From Kalaharituber pfeilii (Eukaryota > Ascomycota > Pezizomycetes > Pezizales > Pezizaceae), in assembly GCA_015179045.1 (NCBI GenBank), contig WHUZ01000037.1:310001-374000 (forward strand): DNA of 64,000 nt, given 5' to 3'. Of this stretch, positions 22,674-34,829 are shown piece by piece. A program made the position numbers and the translations under genes. A model generated the notes under the pieces. It was not told where the DNA came from. It saw only the letters and a program-made list of their open reading frames with translations, and made no database searches. The stretch's first letter is position 1, and each line of letters begins with the position of its first letter.

Positions 22674-25600
22674 GACATCTCAACAGTGTAAGGTTGCTCG
22701 CACTAGTAAGCTGCGGGCAGTTCGCCACACTAGATACCTCTGCCATCCCAACTTCGCCACTTTCATTATACTACAAAATAAAGGGGATATAGATATCAGC
22801 CCTGGCTGACCTGTGAAGCTACTGCTGATGACTTGGGCTAAACGAATAAAGTAGGTACTTAGGGAAATAGGCAAACAAGTCAGAACACGGAGGTTTATTA
22901 CGAGATGATATGAATCAAGGGGGCAGTGCAGCAAACACGCCACTGAGTGGCGCTCGCTAAACGTACTACTTACTACTGATGCCACTGAATGGAAAACAAC
23001 GGTGATAAACTAAGCATTGGTTCTTTAAATAATATATATATCAGTACTCGCTTGTAGCCTAATGCCATGGCGAGATAAGCATTGATTGTTAAGCATTATA
23101 AGCAAGAACAGAAGAAAAGAAGAGGCACGCTCGGGCCAGGAAACAATGAAGAAAAATCAGCCCCCAGGCGGTGCCTTGAGGCACGCCAGACAATTGCTAT
23201 TCCACTGTAGGTATGTAAGAGCGTCACATATTCTTCCTTAACTTCTCTTCTCCCCCTCTTCCTCCTCGCCCTTCTCCTCACAATCATAACAGATGGGGTG
23301 TAAAACTGCCGGTTCCCCAATTGCGCTGTGTTGTCTAAGCAGGCGAAGATTTAACGAGTCCAGTCCTGTCGCACCTTGGATGTTCGCATTCATAAGAACA
23401 AGTCTATTCTGGGGTAATGCCCATTGACAGGTAAAATCTAAGGAGTGATTGTCTGGAGTACAACCGGCCTTGAGTTGCACCTGACATAGATGATTTGCGT
23501 GGCTACTATATATTGTTATAAGGTACGGATTCCTAGCAATATTGTCCCAAGTTATAGATCCGCATTTGTCATAGAAGGTCATGTGGGCCATGGCTTTCCC
23601 TGAGGATACTGACCATAGCCGTACAGTGCAATCGTCGCTGCAAGAAGCAAGCAGCTGACCATCGGGAGAGAAGGCGATACTATTTATTGATCGATTATGG
23701 CCTTCAAAGATATGAATGATCTCTAGACGTTGAACTGACCATAGTCGTATAGTCGTCGCATGCCTGCTGCACGGATACCAGCCGTAAGAAGCAAGCAGCT
23801 GGCCATCAGGAGAGAAAACGACACGGTTTATGACGCTATTAGGGTCTTCAAAGGTATGAATGATCTCTTGATGTTGAACTGACAATAGTCGTAAAGTCTT
23901 ACGCCTGCCGCAAGCAGCAATCAGCTGACCATCAGGAGAGAAAACGACACGTTCTAGGACGTTATTAGGGTCTTCAAATATGTGAACGACCTCTCCACGT
24001 TGAACTGACCATAACCGTACAGTGCCCCAATCGCCAGAAGCAAGCAGTTGACCGTCAGGAGAGAAGACGACACAATGTACCCCTCGATTATGGCCACCAA
24101 AGGTATGAATGATCTTTTGGTGTTGAAATGACCATAGCCGTACAGTCTTACCTAAGGCAGCAGCAAGGAGCTGGCCATCAGGAGAATAGGCGAATCTTCC
24201 CATTGAGCCAAATTTGTCCTCAAAAATACGAACGACCTCTTGATGTTGAGCTGACCGATACCGTACAGTGTTATCTCCGCTGCCAGAAGCAAGCAGCTGT
24301 CCATCAGGAGAGAATGCGGCACTCTTTACCGATTGATCAAAGATGTGAATGACCTCTTGACGTTGAACTGACCATAGACGTACAGTTCTATCATCGCTGC
24401 CAGAAGCAAGCAGCTGACCATCAGGAGAGAATGCGACACTATTTACCGAGTCATGATGGCCCTCAAAAATATGAGTGACCTCTTGGCGTTGAAGTGACCA
24501 CAGCCGTACAGTGTTACTAGAGCCAGAAGCAAGCAGCTGACCATCAGGAGAGAATGCGACACTATATACGCAGAATGTATAGCCATTAATGGTATGAATG
24601 ACCTCTTGGCGTTGAACTGACCATAGCCGTACAGTCTCATCTCTACTGCCAGAAGCAAGCAGCTGACCATCAGGAGAGAACGCGACACTATATACCTCGC
24701 TATCATGGCCCTCAAAAATATGAACGACCTCTTGGCGTTGAACTGACCATAGCCGTACAGTCTTATCTTCGCTGCCAGAAGCAAGCAGCTGACCATCAGG
24801 AGAGAATGCGACACTATTTACCGACTCATGATGGTCCTCAAAAATATGAATGGCCTCTTGGCGTTGAACTGACCATAGCCGTACAGTCTTATCAACGCTG
24901 CCAGAAGCAAGCAGCTGACCATCAGGAGAGAATGCGACACTACGTACGAAGTCACGATGGCCCTCAAAAATATGAATGACCTCTTGGCGTTGAACTGACC
25001 ATAGCCGTACAGTCTTATCAATGCTGCCAGAAGCAAGCAGCTGACCATCAGGAGAGAATGCGACACTATATACCGCACCACCATGGCCCTCAAACCTATG
25101 AATGACCTCTTGGCGTTGAATTGACCATAGCCGTACAGTATCACTGTTATCGTTGTCGCCGGGAGCAATCTGGATACTGTCGCTCCAATCAGAAAACATG
25201 TTCAAGTCGCAGCCAGAAGCAAGCAGCTGACCATCAAGTGAGAAGGCGACACCTGTTACAGAATCCGGTTGCTCTAGGTAAGGTCTTTCTCCAAATGATA
25301 CAGAGTTCATGCAAGCTTTACTGAAGTTTGCTTTTCTAAACCAAGCTTGATGAAAACGAACCTGCTCACCATGACGTTAGGTCAGACTAGATGTAAAAAG
25401 TAACGAGCAAAGAAAAAGACGAACCTCACGTAGGTCTGCATTTTGGAATTGAGTACACTCAAACCAGCCACCACTTATATCAGCTCCAGGAATCCGTATT
25501 CCACGTAAATCATGGCCCCCAAATCTTCTTCCGGCCCTGACTAGAATTGTAATTGCGTTTGCTGAGGCGGTTGAAAAATTGGCATCAGTTTTCGATCGTT

Positions 25601-27759
25601 CAATTAGATTTAGCAGATTGTCTTGTAATGTGCTAGTATATCTCGCTCGTTCAATGATAAAGTCAAGAATACCAGGATCATCCACAAGATGGAACTGATT
25701 GATAATTGCATCGTCTTTACATTGTTCAAGTGACTTGTCTTGCCAGAGGGATTCAGCTACCAAATAGTCCCGTAGTGATTTGTGCAAAAATCTGTAGGCG
25801 TGCCCTTGTCGGATAAGTGGTGAACTAGAGCGTAGAAGGTGTATTTTTGGATCGTTAGCTAAAAAATTTTGCCATATCATCTGATCCTGTGGGATGGAAT
25901 TGTAATCTTGGAAGATGTCGATAGGTTGATAGCTAGCTTCCAGCAGCTGATGACGGTACAAGGCTAATGCAAACTTTTGACAGAAGAGTCGTGCTTGAAA
26001 CTTGAAATTATTCTCATATAATTGAGAATAAGTTTGAAGGTGATTCTGTGGTAACTGAATTTTATCTAAACGGGCCTGTGCATTCTCTAACCAGTAATCA
26101 ATGAATTGTTGGTACAAATCTCCACGCTTGAGATTGTCTCTGCTTTGAGCTGGTGTAACTGTCATAATCATTCTAAGAAGAAACGGGTTGCTAATTAATG
26201 CACATATGTCAGGCCTAAGCACATAATGTTCATACTCATTGACTGAATGGCCATTAGGTTTAGCCATTAGATATTGTGAAATATACTGCTGGATGTTTGA
26301 CTTCGAAAATGGCGCAATCCAGTATTCTTGTAACAGCTGTGGCTGACCAGGAGGGTAAAACTTGCTTCGATACCCTGAGCGTAAATATTCGGGTCGACTG
26401 GTAATGATAACTTTCGCATTCCATAGGTCAAGCTCATTTTCGATAAAAAAGTTGCGGTCCTGTCTCTCAATTTCATCATAACCATCCAAAAGAAACACGA
26501 ATTCCCGCTGACGCCGAACCAGCTGTATTTGGTCTTCACGAAAACCTTGTTTAGCAAAGAAAGCCGCTATCAGATCCCGGTTGCGCATTCCAGACATATA
26601 TACTCTGAAAAGTGAAATGAACAAGGGAACCACTGCAGTTGCTTGATTGGAGGCACTGTCGTACTGAGACCATAACCAATGTGCAAGATGATGGGTGAAG
26701 GTTGATTTTCCAGACCCAGCAGTCCCTTGAATCAAGCAAACCTTTTGACTCAACACAAGTTAGCCACATCTAGTAGGCGGTAGGTGACTGTAGAAGTTAA
26801 ATAAATAAAGTAAATAATTAACTTAAATCAAAATAAAGCAAACCTTCTGTGATACAGCATCTGAAAGGAACGTTTGAACAGCCTCCAGTAGATCAAAGCG
26901 ATTACTATCGTGTGGGTCTGCCATTCCCTCTACCGGAATATATAGATTGAGCTTAAACTCCTCCAGCTGATTCTTCGCTAGGTAGTCGTTCTTGACCTGC
27001 TCAAACTCTCCAATTAAAGTTGTCCATTCAACTATTTGACGTTGATTTTGTGCTAGCTTTATGTTAACAAAGGCTCAGGCCTAGCAAGAGGATACAACTA
27101 TACGCACCCAGTGTGGCTAGTTTTTCATTACATTCCCTGAACAAATTATTTGTCGTGAGTGGAAGTACATTAGCTCGAAAGGGGGCACCGCTGGCCCAAG
27201 TATTCCTCCTTTTTCCATCAGGTAATTCTGAGCTAGATAGACGTCTGTCCATTGGCAGAAGTTAGCCTAGGGAATGTGGTGATGAAGCGCTGTTATTTTG
27301 GAAACGGACTTGAGCGGAAGTTTTTGCAAAAAACTCCTCCCCATAGAGGACCCCCCTAAACCTTCAGATTTCTCATGATCCATCTTGAATAACTAGTGGA
27401 GCAGAATCACAAAATTCTCAGATGTAGTACAGAGTAAGGGAAATGAGATTTGGGTAGAGAGCCTTTGTGTTCACGGTGAAGCTGTAGGGCGATGGTGGAT
27501 GATAATTGTTTGTTACCTTACGGTTGCAATACACGTACGTTCGTTGAGTGAATGGTATGCTCTAGGCCTGCCATGGTCTTTGCAACCAATTATGATAAAA
27601 GGATTTTGCAACCCTGTAACAAACCTTGTAGGATGAGATTCAAATCAACAAGGGTAAACGAAGGGGCTCCAAATTGTAAAAGACAGTCTGAAACCACAGG
27701 ACCGGCTAAATTTAACTACATGATACATGAAGCTACTTCATTCATCGTCATCAATTTCA
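22674..27759. repeat. Segmental duplication, copy B
   Basis: Direct copy of 1-5038. The left boundary cannot be confirmed because copy A starts at the window edge. The right boundary is the divergence point after caatttca at 27759. The offset is 22673 bp at the left end and about 22721 bp at the right, the difference coming mainly from WD40 array length changes and an 8-9 bp indel near 27490. Confidence 0.95.
23238..27252 (-). CDS. NACHT-pentapeptide-WD40 NOD-like receptor, copy B
   Basis: Model: complement(join(23238..25361, 25425..26741, 26844..27052, 27108..27252)), phases consistent, about 1264 aa, same four exons as copy A. NACHT residues are unchanged: Walker A GTAGSGKST, Walker B LLDGYDEI and sensor ITSRPEYL. 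The N-terminal and NACHT exons differ from copy A by only a handful of residues, while the WD40 exon differs in repeat order, length and surface residues. Repeat 1 carries a long insert (CDLNMFSDWSDS...) and repeat 7 is short (FDQSVKS). Thirteen repeats plus a divergent last one are seen. No stop or shift is present, so this copy should be functional if transcribed. The role in recognition is inferred from the fungal NLR family. Confidence 0.88.
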
Positions 27760-27935
27760 ATATAGATACGCAGCACTGTGCCAACGCCAGATTACTCTTG
27801 TCCGATTGACGCTACTAGGGTATTTTCAAGCAATTTTCCTGAGTATACAGTTTGAACTTGAACGGCATCAACGTCACATGTGGCTAAGCACTGTACTTCT
27901 CATTACCAGCCTCCGATGAGTAGCATTTATGGGTA

Positions 27936-28042
27936 CTCGCTGGTTCGGAAAGTATTGGAACGCTGCATAAATCGTATGCGCTATTCGCCTTTTGAAATAG
28001 TGCAAATTTTTTGTACAGTGTTATACTTTCCGAACCAGCGAG
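27936..28042. mobile_element. 107 bp TA-flanked MITE
   Basis: Perfect 20 bp terminal inverted repeats (CTCGCTGGTTCGGAAAGTAT at 27936-27955 and its complement at 28023-28042), each bordered by TA, the usual Tc1/mariner target duplication. The 67 bp interior has no coding capacity. It lies about 180 bp outside duplication copy B and is absent from copy A. Confidence 0.92.
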
Positions 28043-28125
28043 TATGTAAGTATTATTGGTCGTTGTGTACCCGTACAGTTTCTCATGAATAGACTTGCCC
28101 TCTTGTGGTTGTTTGTTGCGGTCAA

Positions 28126-28184
28126 TCTGAATTCCGACCGCGCTAACACTGTAGTTCCACGGTTAAGCGCGGACGGAATTCAGA
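28126..28184. repeat. Long hairpin, ~22 bp arms
   Basis: TCTGAATTCCGACCGCGCTAAC (28126-28147) pairs with 28162-28184 with one mismatch and a one-base bulge around a 14-base loop. It may be a foldback element or a transcribed hairpin. It lies inside the short open frame 28085-28360, which I therefore do not call a gene. Confidence 0.8.
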
Positions 28185-28360
28185 TGCTCGAGGATCCACG
28201 TCGGCGTCTAAATCTAGTCGGCTCCATTGCTGTCGCAACAGGTACTATTTTATATCGGGAAACGATCGCCTACCTAGAAACGACGCGCATCTTGGCATGC
28301 CTCATGAGAAACCATTTTCACAATATCTTTGGCAACTTAGATGCCAGTAACCTCAAATAA

Positions 28361-29114
28361 AGTGATATAGATACAATGATGTCGGGACAACATTATCTAC
28401 ATATTCTATTGCCTATATTCAATATCAAGCTCCTGCTATATCAATAAATATGTCAACAGGTCAATTTAACCCCCCTCCCTCTTACGCTCCTACATATTGC
28501 CAGTTAAATAGTACTAACATCTATGCTCTTATAGCTGCTATCACTCACTAATGGCCATAGTATATGGTGGCATATGCTATAGGGGCGTAGGATACTTCAA
28601 GCTCTATTCGCAAGTCTAAAAGTGAGCAATTGCAGCAACTGTAGCTGTACCAATGTATACTTAGTTATACTAAATAGAAGGTGCCGAGGCTGAACATACT
28701 GTTATATACTCTACAACTGCTTACAAGATTGGTATAGGGCTATCTGCACCTTTAGACCATGCTAGTTTACCAGTTGAAGATGATATACTCATTCCCAGCT
28801 GATATCTCTAAGAGTACCGTATGAGACATGCGGTCAAGCGGACTCCTCTAGCAAAAACCCTCACAGCTCAACCAAAATTGCATGAATATGAATTCTGAGA
28901 AGAGATTTGGATTCCCTGATGTTTACTTATGTAACCCACTATTTTTCCTTAATTTTTTTGCTCTTTTAATAATTTTTTTATGATTTTATTGAATAGTACT
29001 GACAGGTGATACAAGGGGTGCTCAGATACATGTCTCAAGATCTACGGCAGCCGCTGTCTCACATGAGCTGCAGCTCCCTCTGTGTTGATATGCATACTCC
29101 CTAATAGCAATACC
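28361..29114. other. A/T-rich intergenic, nothing recognised
   Basis: No coding frame, repeat or RNA gene is apparent between the hairpin region and the long-TIR element. Confidence 0.5.
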
Positions 29115-29755
29115 AGAAAACCTTTTTTTTCCCCTGTTTTCATGACGCCACTGAGATTTTTCCCCTGTTCAAGTTTCGGATAATCAACTAATACTATTTT
29201 ATTTAGTCTATTACATATCATGATATTCAATGTAATAAGGCATTGATTCTAGTGAAATATGCGACCTTTGAACTTCAATGTAGTCGCATATTAAAATATA
29301 ATACAATATATCTTGTCGCATATATTATATATATCTAGTTGCATATCTTATATATATTCTAGTTATATATTTTACATTCTAGTTGCATATTTTATTTCAA
29401 GTTCATAATACGAGAATATTACATAGAACTACAATATTAAAATGGATTAAATAAAGTTCTTATTTCTTAATTGCATTATTAAAGTTCAATATAATATTCT
29501 GATAGCATATTTTATTGCGAACTTGAAAAAAATATGTGACTAGAAATTATATATTGAATATGCAACTATATTGAAGGTTCAATGGTTGCATATTTCACTA
29601 TATATGAGTAGAATTAAGGATTTATTGCATTGGCGTACAATGCTATGTAATATTATGAATAGACTAAATAATATAGTATTAGTTGATCATCCGAAACTTG
29701 AACAGGGGAAAAATCTCAGTGGCGTCATGAAAACAGGGGAAAAAAAAGGTTTTCT
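29115..29755. mobile_element. 641 bp non-autonomous element with ~190-200 bp TIRs
   Basis: The left end (29115: AGAAAACCTTTTTTTTCCCC) and right end (complement ending at 29755) are near-identical for about 90 bp and remain alignable for about 200 bp. The short interior is very A/T-rich with no frame longer than the TIRs themselves provide. A third copy of the terminus is at 15907. The flanks (aatacc / cgatag) show no obvious target-site duplication, so the superfamily is unassigned. Confidence 0.9.
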
Positions 29756-30520
29756 CGATAGAAGAGTGGGATACAGTTGCTAGAAAGATAATGAAATAAA
29801 AAAAGGCTACTTACAGAGTACATGACGAGGGCGGATGAGGGCCCCGGCTCGATTCTCACAGCAAGCTGGGAAGAGGATCTTTCCGAAAGATGGACTGTCT
29901 AATGCACATCGGCTTCGGAAAAGAGAGAAGATTTCTATCGACTATCATACATGTGAAAGAAAAGGAATGCAAGCAATATGACTCAGCGCCATCTGACTGT
30001 TGGTTTCGAGGGTTGCGGAAAAAAAGGCCTAGGGGTTTCCAACCCCCTGTGCCCTTGGCATGCCGAAGGGGCATGCCGAAGGGCACGCCGAAGGACCCCC
30101 CAGTCTCTCCCTCGCGGAGGTTCGAGTAGCTGGGGTTACGGGGTCGGTGGGTGGGTGACTTCTGCGATTTCGTATGGCTTGCGAATCGCAGCGGCTTGAG
30201 GAGGGAATGCAAGGCCTCTCCTCCCTCTCTATATAGCACGAGGGCAGCACGTGACCATCTCCCTGTGACTTCCCGAATGGGAAGACCTCTTCTCGTGGCT
30301 TGGTGGCGACCGTGGAGGCTCTGTTGGTGGCTTGTTGGTGGCTCGGTCACGGGCCTCCGGGCCAGGGTCGCTGTCAAGCCTCGTCCATTAGCCTGCGGCC
30401 TAACCGCCAAATAATATCAATTCCGGCTCCGTATAATTAAATTCTAGAGCGACCTGTTTTTTGTTTTTTTCATGCAGGTTTTTCTTTTACTTTATGGTAC
30501 GGGTATGACAGCGGTAGTTC
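29756..30520. other. Intergenic with short internal repeats
   Basis: 30056-30104 carries three diverged copies of a 12-13 bp unit (gcatgccgaaggg). The minus-strand 184-codon frame 29856-30410 and competing plus-strand frames share this G/C-richer block. No domain or codon-bias argument favours one, so no gene is called. Confidence 0.45.
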
Positions 30521-30539
30521 CGTGGCCAGCGCGCCGCAA

Positions 30540-32400
30540 TGAGGTATGTCAGGCTCAGCGTTGCAGTATACTATACACCGGAGTACATAGCCAACTCCCT
30601 AATGGAGCGGAACTTCATTACCAAAGACACGAATTCGAGAACACCGCTGCACCCGGTAGGCCCACTGCTCGACCGCGAATCCGCCAGACGGGAAATCGAA
30701 AGGGCACTCAGCAAGACGAAGACGAGATCAGCACCAGGCCCAGACGGAATACAGTACAGGCTACTCAAGCTGATACGGAAACCACACCTTGGACAGCCCT
30801 ACGGGAGAAGGTGGTGGACTACATAAACGGAAATTACAGCTGAGGAGAGACATAAAAGCACATCAAGAGCAGCTAGAGAAAGAAGCGCAAAAGGAGGGGT
30901 TCAAGATAGACCCAAGAAAGAGAGAGACGATCATCTTCGGATCCCAAGGACCGGATTACAGGATGGTTGGCCTACACCTAGACTGGGAACTGAAACTCAC
31001 AACCCACTTCCGGAAAAGACTGAACTTAGGAAAGGCGGCCTGGGGGTAGCATCCAGACTGGGACGGCTGGAACCAGCAAAGAGGAGACAGCTGTATACAA
31101 GCATAGCCAGAACAATCGCCACATGGGGAGCTGGACCTGGATGGACTACACCAGAGGTGCACCACCAGATCACAAGTAGCCGAGTTAAAAGTAGCAATAC
31201 ACCATAGCACGATGCATCACCAGAGCCTCCTGGGGAACTCGGAGAGACGTCACAGTGGGGCGAGACCCGGCGAGTACTGTAGAAGCCAGAGCGTTGAGAT
31301 TCTAAGGGAGGCACCACTCCAGGAAGAAGACGACTCAAGAAACCTCCAGGGCTCCCTAGACTGGAAAGAACCTCTCCCGCTGGCACTTCTCAGCTCTCTG
31401 GACTCCAAAGCAGAGAGACACGAATGAGAGAAGAGAGTCGAAGAGGAGGAGGAACAAGGATGGAAAGCAACGTACACCGACGGTAGTCGAATAGCAGAGA
31501 AAACCGGAATGGGCCTGTGGAAGGATAAATCGACCTCGCTGTACCTAGGGGCGAGAGCCACGGTGAACGACGCAGAGCTCATTGCAATGGCAAAAGCCCC
31601 GGAGGACCGGAACGAGGAGATTCTACTGCTAATGCACTCCAAGTCGCCATCCAGAACCTCAGAGCAATATCCGAAGGCCGACCGATACCAGGAGGGGCAG
31701 TGCACATGGTCAAAAGAGCCTGGGAAGGCAGGATACAACGGGGGGCTAGGCGTGGCAGACGTGTGGGTTAAAGGCCACAAGGGTTTTGGAAGGGAACGAA
31801 AAGCAGACAGGGCAGCAAAAATAGGTGCCCTGATGCCCTACCAGACAGAGATGATCACGGAGTCCGGAATGTGCATGGAGGCGAGGGCACGACAAGCAGA
31901 AGAGACAGACTGGGACTAAGCTTCAGACCCCTACAACGGCTGGGCGGATTAACAGCCAAGCTGGCAGGACTATTGGGGAGCAAGGGCCTCAGGGCCTGGA
32001 AGTTCAGAATCAACAAGGCGGAGAGCCCGTGCGGGGAAGGGGAAGAAGCAGCAACACACATCTGGAAAGAATGCCGAGTATGGAGATGGAAATGGCCAGG
32101 GGGTCAGGCAGCGGTGAGAGAACCCCCGGAAGCAAAAAGGAGAAGAGAGACCCACTGGTGGCTACGCTAGAGTGGGCGGGCAGGGAGTAGTTATACTTTC
32201 ATCAATCACCTGAGGGGTCGCGTTTTCAGTGGGCTATTTCGTTATTTTCTATATTACACTTGGAGCGGAGAGGCTATTCCATTATCTTCTTTTTATGCTG
32301 GGGGCGGAGGGACTATTTCCTTATCTCCCAACTTCCATATGTACCTAATCTCACCGTGGCCCGTTGGGCGGCATGTGAGTAACGATATATATATATACAA
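30540..32400 (+). pseudogene. LINE ORF2 relic with RT and RNase H pieces
   Basis: In order on the plus strand and in changing frames: an RT entry motif ALSKTKTRSAPGPDGIQYRL (about 30700-30760); an RT C-terminal VGLHLDWELKLTTHFRKR (about 30966); an RNase H start TYTDGSRIAEKTGMGLW (about 31471) with NDAELIAM (Glu of the DEDD set); KGHKGFGRERKADRAAK; and a C-terminal finger with EEAATHIWKECRVW (about 32045). The protein frame ends near 32190 (TLEWAGRE then stop). The 3' end, marked by GGGCGGCATGTGAGTA and a TA-repeat tail near 32390, matches the LINE insertion at 35854. Large internal deletions and several shifts make it dead. Confidence 0.85.
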
Positions 32401-33193
32401 GGAGTGGCATATATACAGGCAGCGACTGAAGTTGCCGCGGTGCCTGTTGAATTGCTCTAGCCCGCGTTCCCAAGTTACCCTCAACACTAGCACAGTATAT
32501 CCCACCTAGTATACGCAGTTGCAAAGCTGCGCATTCCAACCTCTGTCCCTCAGTCCTGTCGATCGCACTAACCCCCCCCCCCCCCCCATTCGGAATAGCA
32601 TCACACAAGTCCGAAAAACTCCGGACTGCAATTCGCTTGAATCACACTTGAAGGGAAACTAACATGGGGTGAAGGTCAATTAATGGGAACGGCAGCTTTG
32701 CGGGGGTTTAAGTCGCCCTCGGAATATGTTTTGGTTTTCTGAGATATGCGTGAATGAGATATAGTAAATCCCCCTTCCACTTCAGTGCTTGCTTCCCGAT
32801 GTATATATAGCTGGCCTTGATTATTGATGGTAATCTAAAGCTAGTACGATAGCCAGGAGCTGTTACGAGGAACTTGCGTAGCACAGCGTCTCCTGACTAT
32901 ATAGATCCTCTCTGTTTATCGTTCTTTGTGCTGGGCTGATTCAGGAAAAACCTCTGCAGTCCCATTTTTTTTTTTTGGTCGTGCGCTTGGCATTACCCTC
33001 AACGATAGTACTATACCCCTCATCCCGCTGTACTTTCCATCCTACTACCCACTCAATTCCCCCCCTCCCCTTTTCCTCCTCTCGGAATCTCATTAGACAC
33101 AACCTCTAAACCCAAGGGACGACTAGTAATCGGCTCTTACAGCTCAAAGAAACCACATACTTGCGACGGTAGTATATAGATCGATACAACGTC

Positions 33194-33228
<35 letters not shown>

Positions 33229-33803
33229 GAATATGCGCGGAGTTGGTTGGGTGGGTAAGTGCGTATATGGTCTCGGTGCTGAGTCGTGGTAAAGAGCGTA
33301 GATATACTGGTGTATGGTTTTGAGCCTACAAATTTAGTATATGGAAGAAAAAAAAATTAAAAATAAAATAAAAATAAAAATTGGGATAGGAGAGGTAAAG
33401 GAACGGACACTGTGGGTCTGGGATTTTGTGGCTGTTGGGAGATTATATATCATTGCGAGTGCAGTGCGGCGGTGTGGTGTTTCTCGATGATCTGTATCTC
33501 GCGAGGGTGTATATTTTACACTTATGATTTTGGGATGGGTATGGATGTAGATCTAGCTGGCGCGTACGGTTACCCTCAACGATAGCTCTGCGTGGGAAGA
33601 CGCGCCTCTGCTCTTCCGGAGCAATAACCCCCCCAACCTCCCGAGTAGATTACAACACACTCAACACCAAAAAGCTGGGAGCCCATCAAAGTCGCTTTTG
33701 AAGCTTTTGAGAAAAAACAAGCTTGTGCAAGGGTAAAAAGATACTGTGACGGTTTCTGGGATGGAAGGTGTTGATCCACCCCCCCGTTGACCAGCGTCTA
33801 ATT

Positions 33804-33842
<39 letters not shown>

Positions 33843-34829
33843 GCTTAAAATTGGTATAGTACTATATACTAAACCTCGTTTTCCCCCTCTTCGCTGACTT
33901 CCCACCCGCCATATCGTCACGAACGCAATCCACGGAACACAACCACGGATCTAGGTAGGATCCTGATCCTGATTCTTATTTTTACCGTCCACTATACGCG
34001 GCGAACTAGTGACGGCCTAAATGGTTCCTTGTGTATTTGACGCAACCTATGTTTTGGGTATCGTACTGTGTTCAAGTAATCCAATTTTTCTCAGGACCTG
34101 CGTTGTGGAGAGTTCGAGTTCTTTTTGGTTTAGATGTTCAATGTCGCGGGATTGATGGGAAATTAGCTCGCTGTTGCGGAGAAGGGAGAAGGGGAGGAGG
34201 ATGGCATGTACTGGTGTGCCATATACTCATCTTAAGGAAGGATTTCTTATATCTGCAGACGGCGTTGAGAATGGCTATATGTGTATGTAGTTGTATTTGA
34301 ATTTAGGTTTAGTTACGTTGCCATCACTAGGGATAATTCCAGTTCGACCAAGTTTTAAAAGTTGACAAGTCCACATTTTCTGGAACCCCGCCGCGCAGCC
34401 CCTCGACCACATTTCAATAGCAACGCTCACACCGCCACCACGCCCCTTCACCACCTCTCAAGTGGATCCCCCTATCAGTGACTTCTCCCCCAATTCCACC
34501 CCACCTTCAGCAGCTACTCCAGCAGCCACTCCGACGGCCTCCTCAACAATGCCTCAGATAATACAACTCCTCTTTAGTATGTCGATTACTCCCATGCGCT
34601 GTTGTTTTTTGCTTTGTCTGCCAATTTGTCAATTGTTTATACCCGTTGAAGTATTATGCCAATGGCATCTTGTGAGCAAGTTTATCTAGCTCGGTATCCC
34701 CATCTTCCACAGGCAGAGCGCTCTCATTTGTAGTGGCCGTTCAGCCAGGCAGATCCACATGAGTGCTTTCGTACCTATTTCAGCACTACATGGGGACTGT
34801 GGAATTCTGGCTATAGTGAGCTCCTAAGC
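32401..34829. other. Intergenic; long T runs and short dispersed repeats
   Basis: Two long T runs occur at about 33197-33227 and 33807-33841. The motif TTACCCTCAAC occurs at about 32477, 32993 and 33572. C-rich 34380-34560 could hold the first exon of an unrecognised gene (a frame starting MDPPISDFSPN), but no continuation was found. Otherwise nothing is supported. Confidence 0.4.

Noticed and set aside
28085..28360. Plus-strand 91-codon frame that begins with a hydrophobic stretch
   Set aside because: It runs through the 22 bp hairpin, has no homology I recognise and no intron or promoter evidence.
29042..29230. Frames reading NRLNKIVLVD...ELEQGKNLSGVMKTGEKKG (also at 29571-29783 and 15560-16021)
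   Set aside because: All three are the terminal repeat of the 641 bp element family, read in the same frame; not a gene.
32993..33588. Direct repeat TTACCCTCAACGATAG at both ends of ~560 bp, possibly a target-site duplication
   Set aside because: No poly(A), TIR or LTR adjoins either copy, and a related motif occurs a third time at about 32477; no element is defined.
34105..34125. tRNA-like B-box (agttcgagttct)
   Set aside because: No A-box at the right distance and no cloverleaf could be folded; no tRNA or rRNA gene was found in the window.
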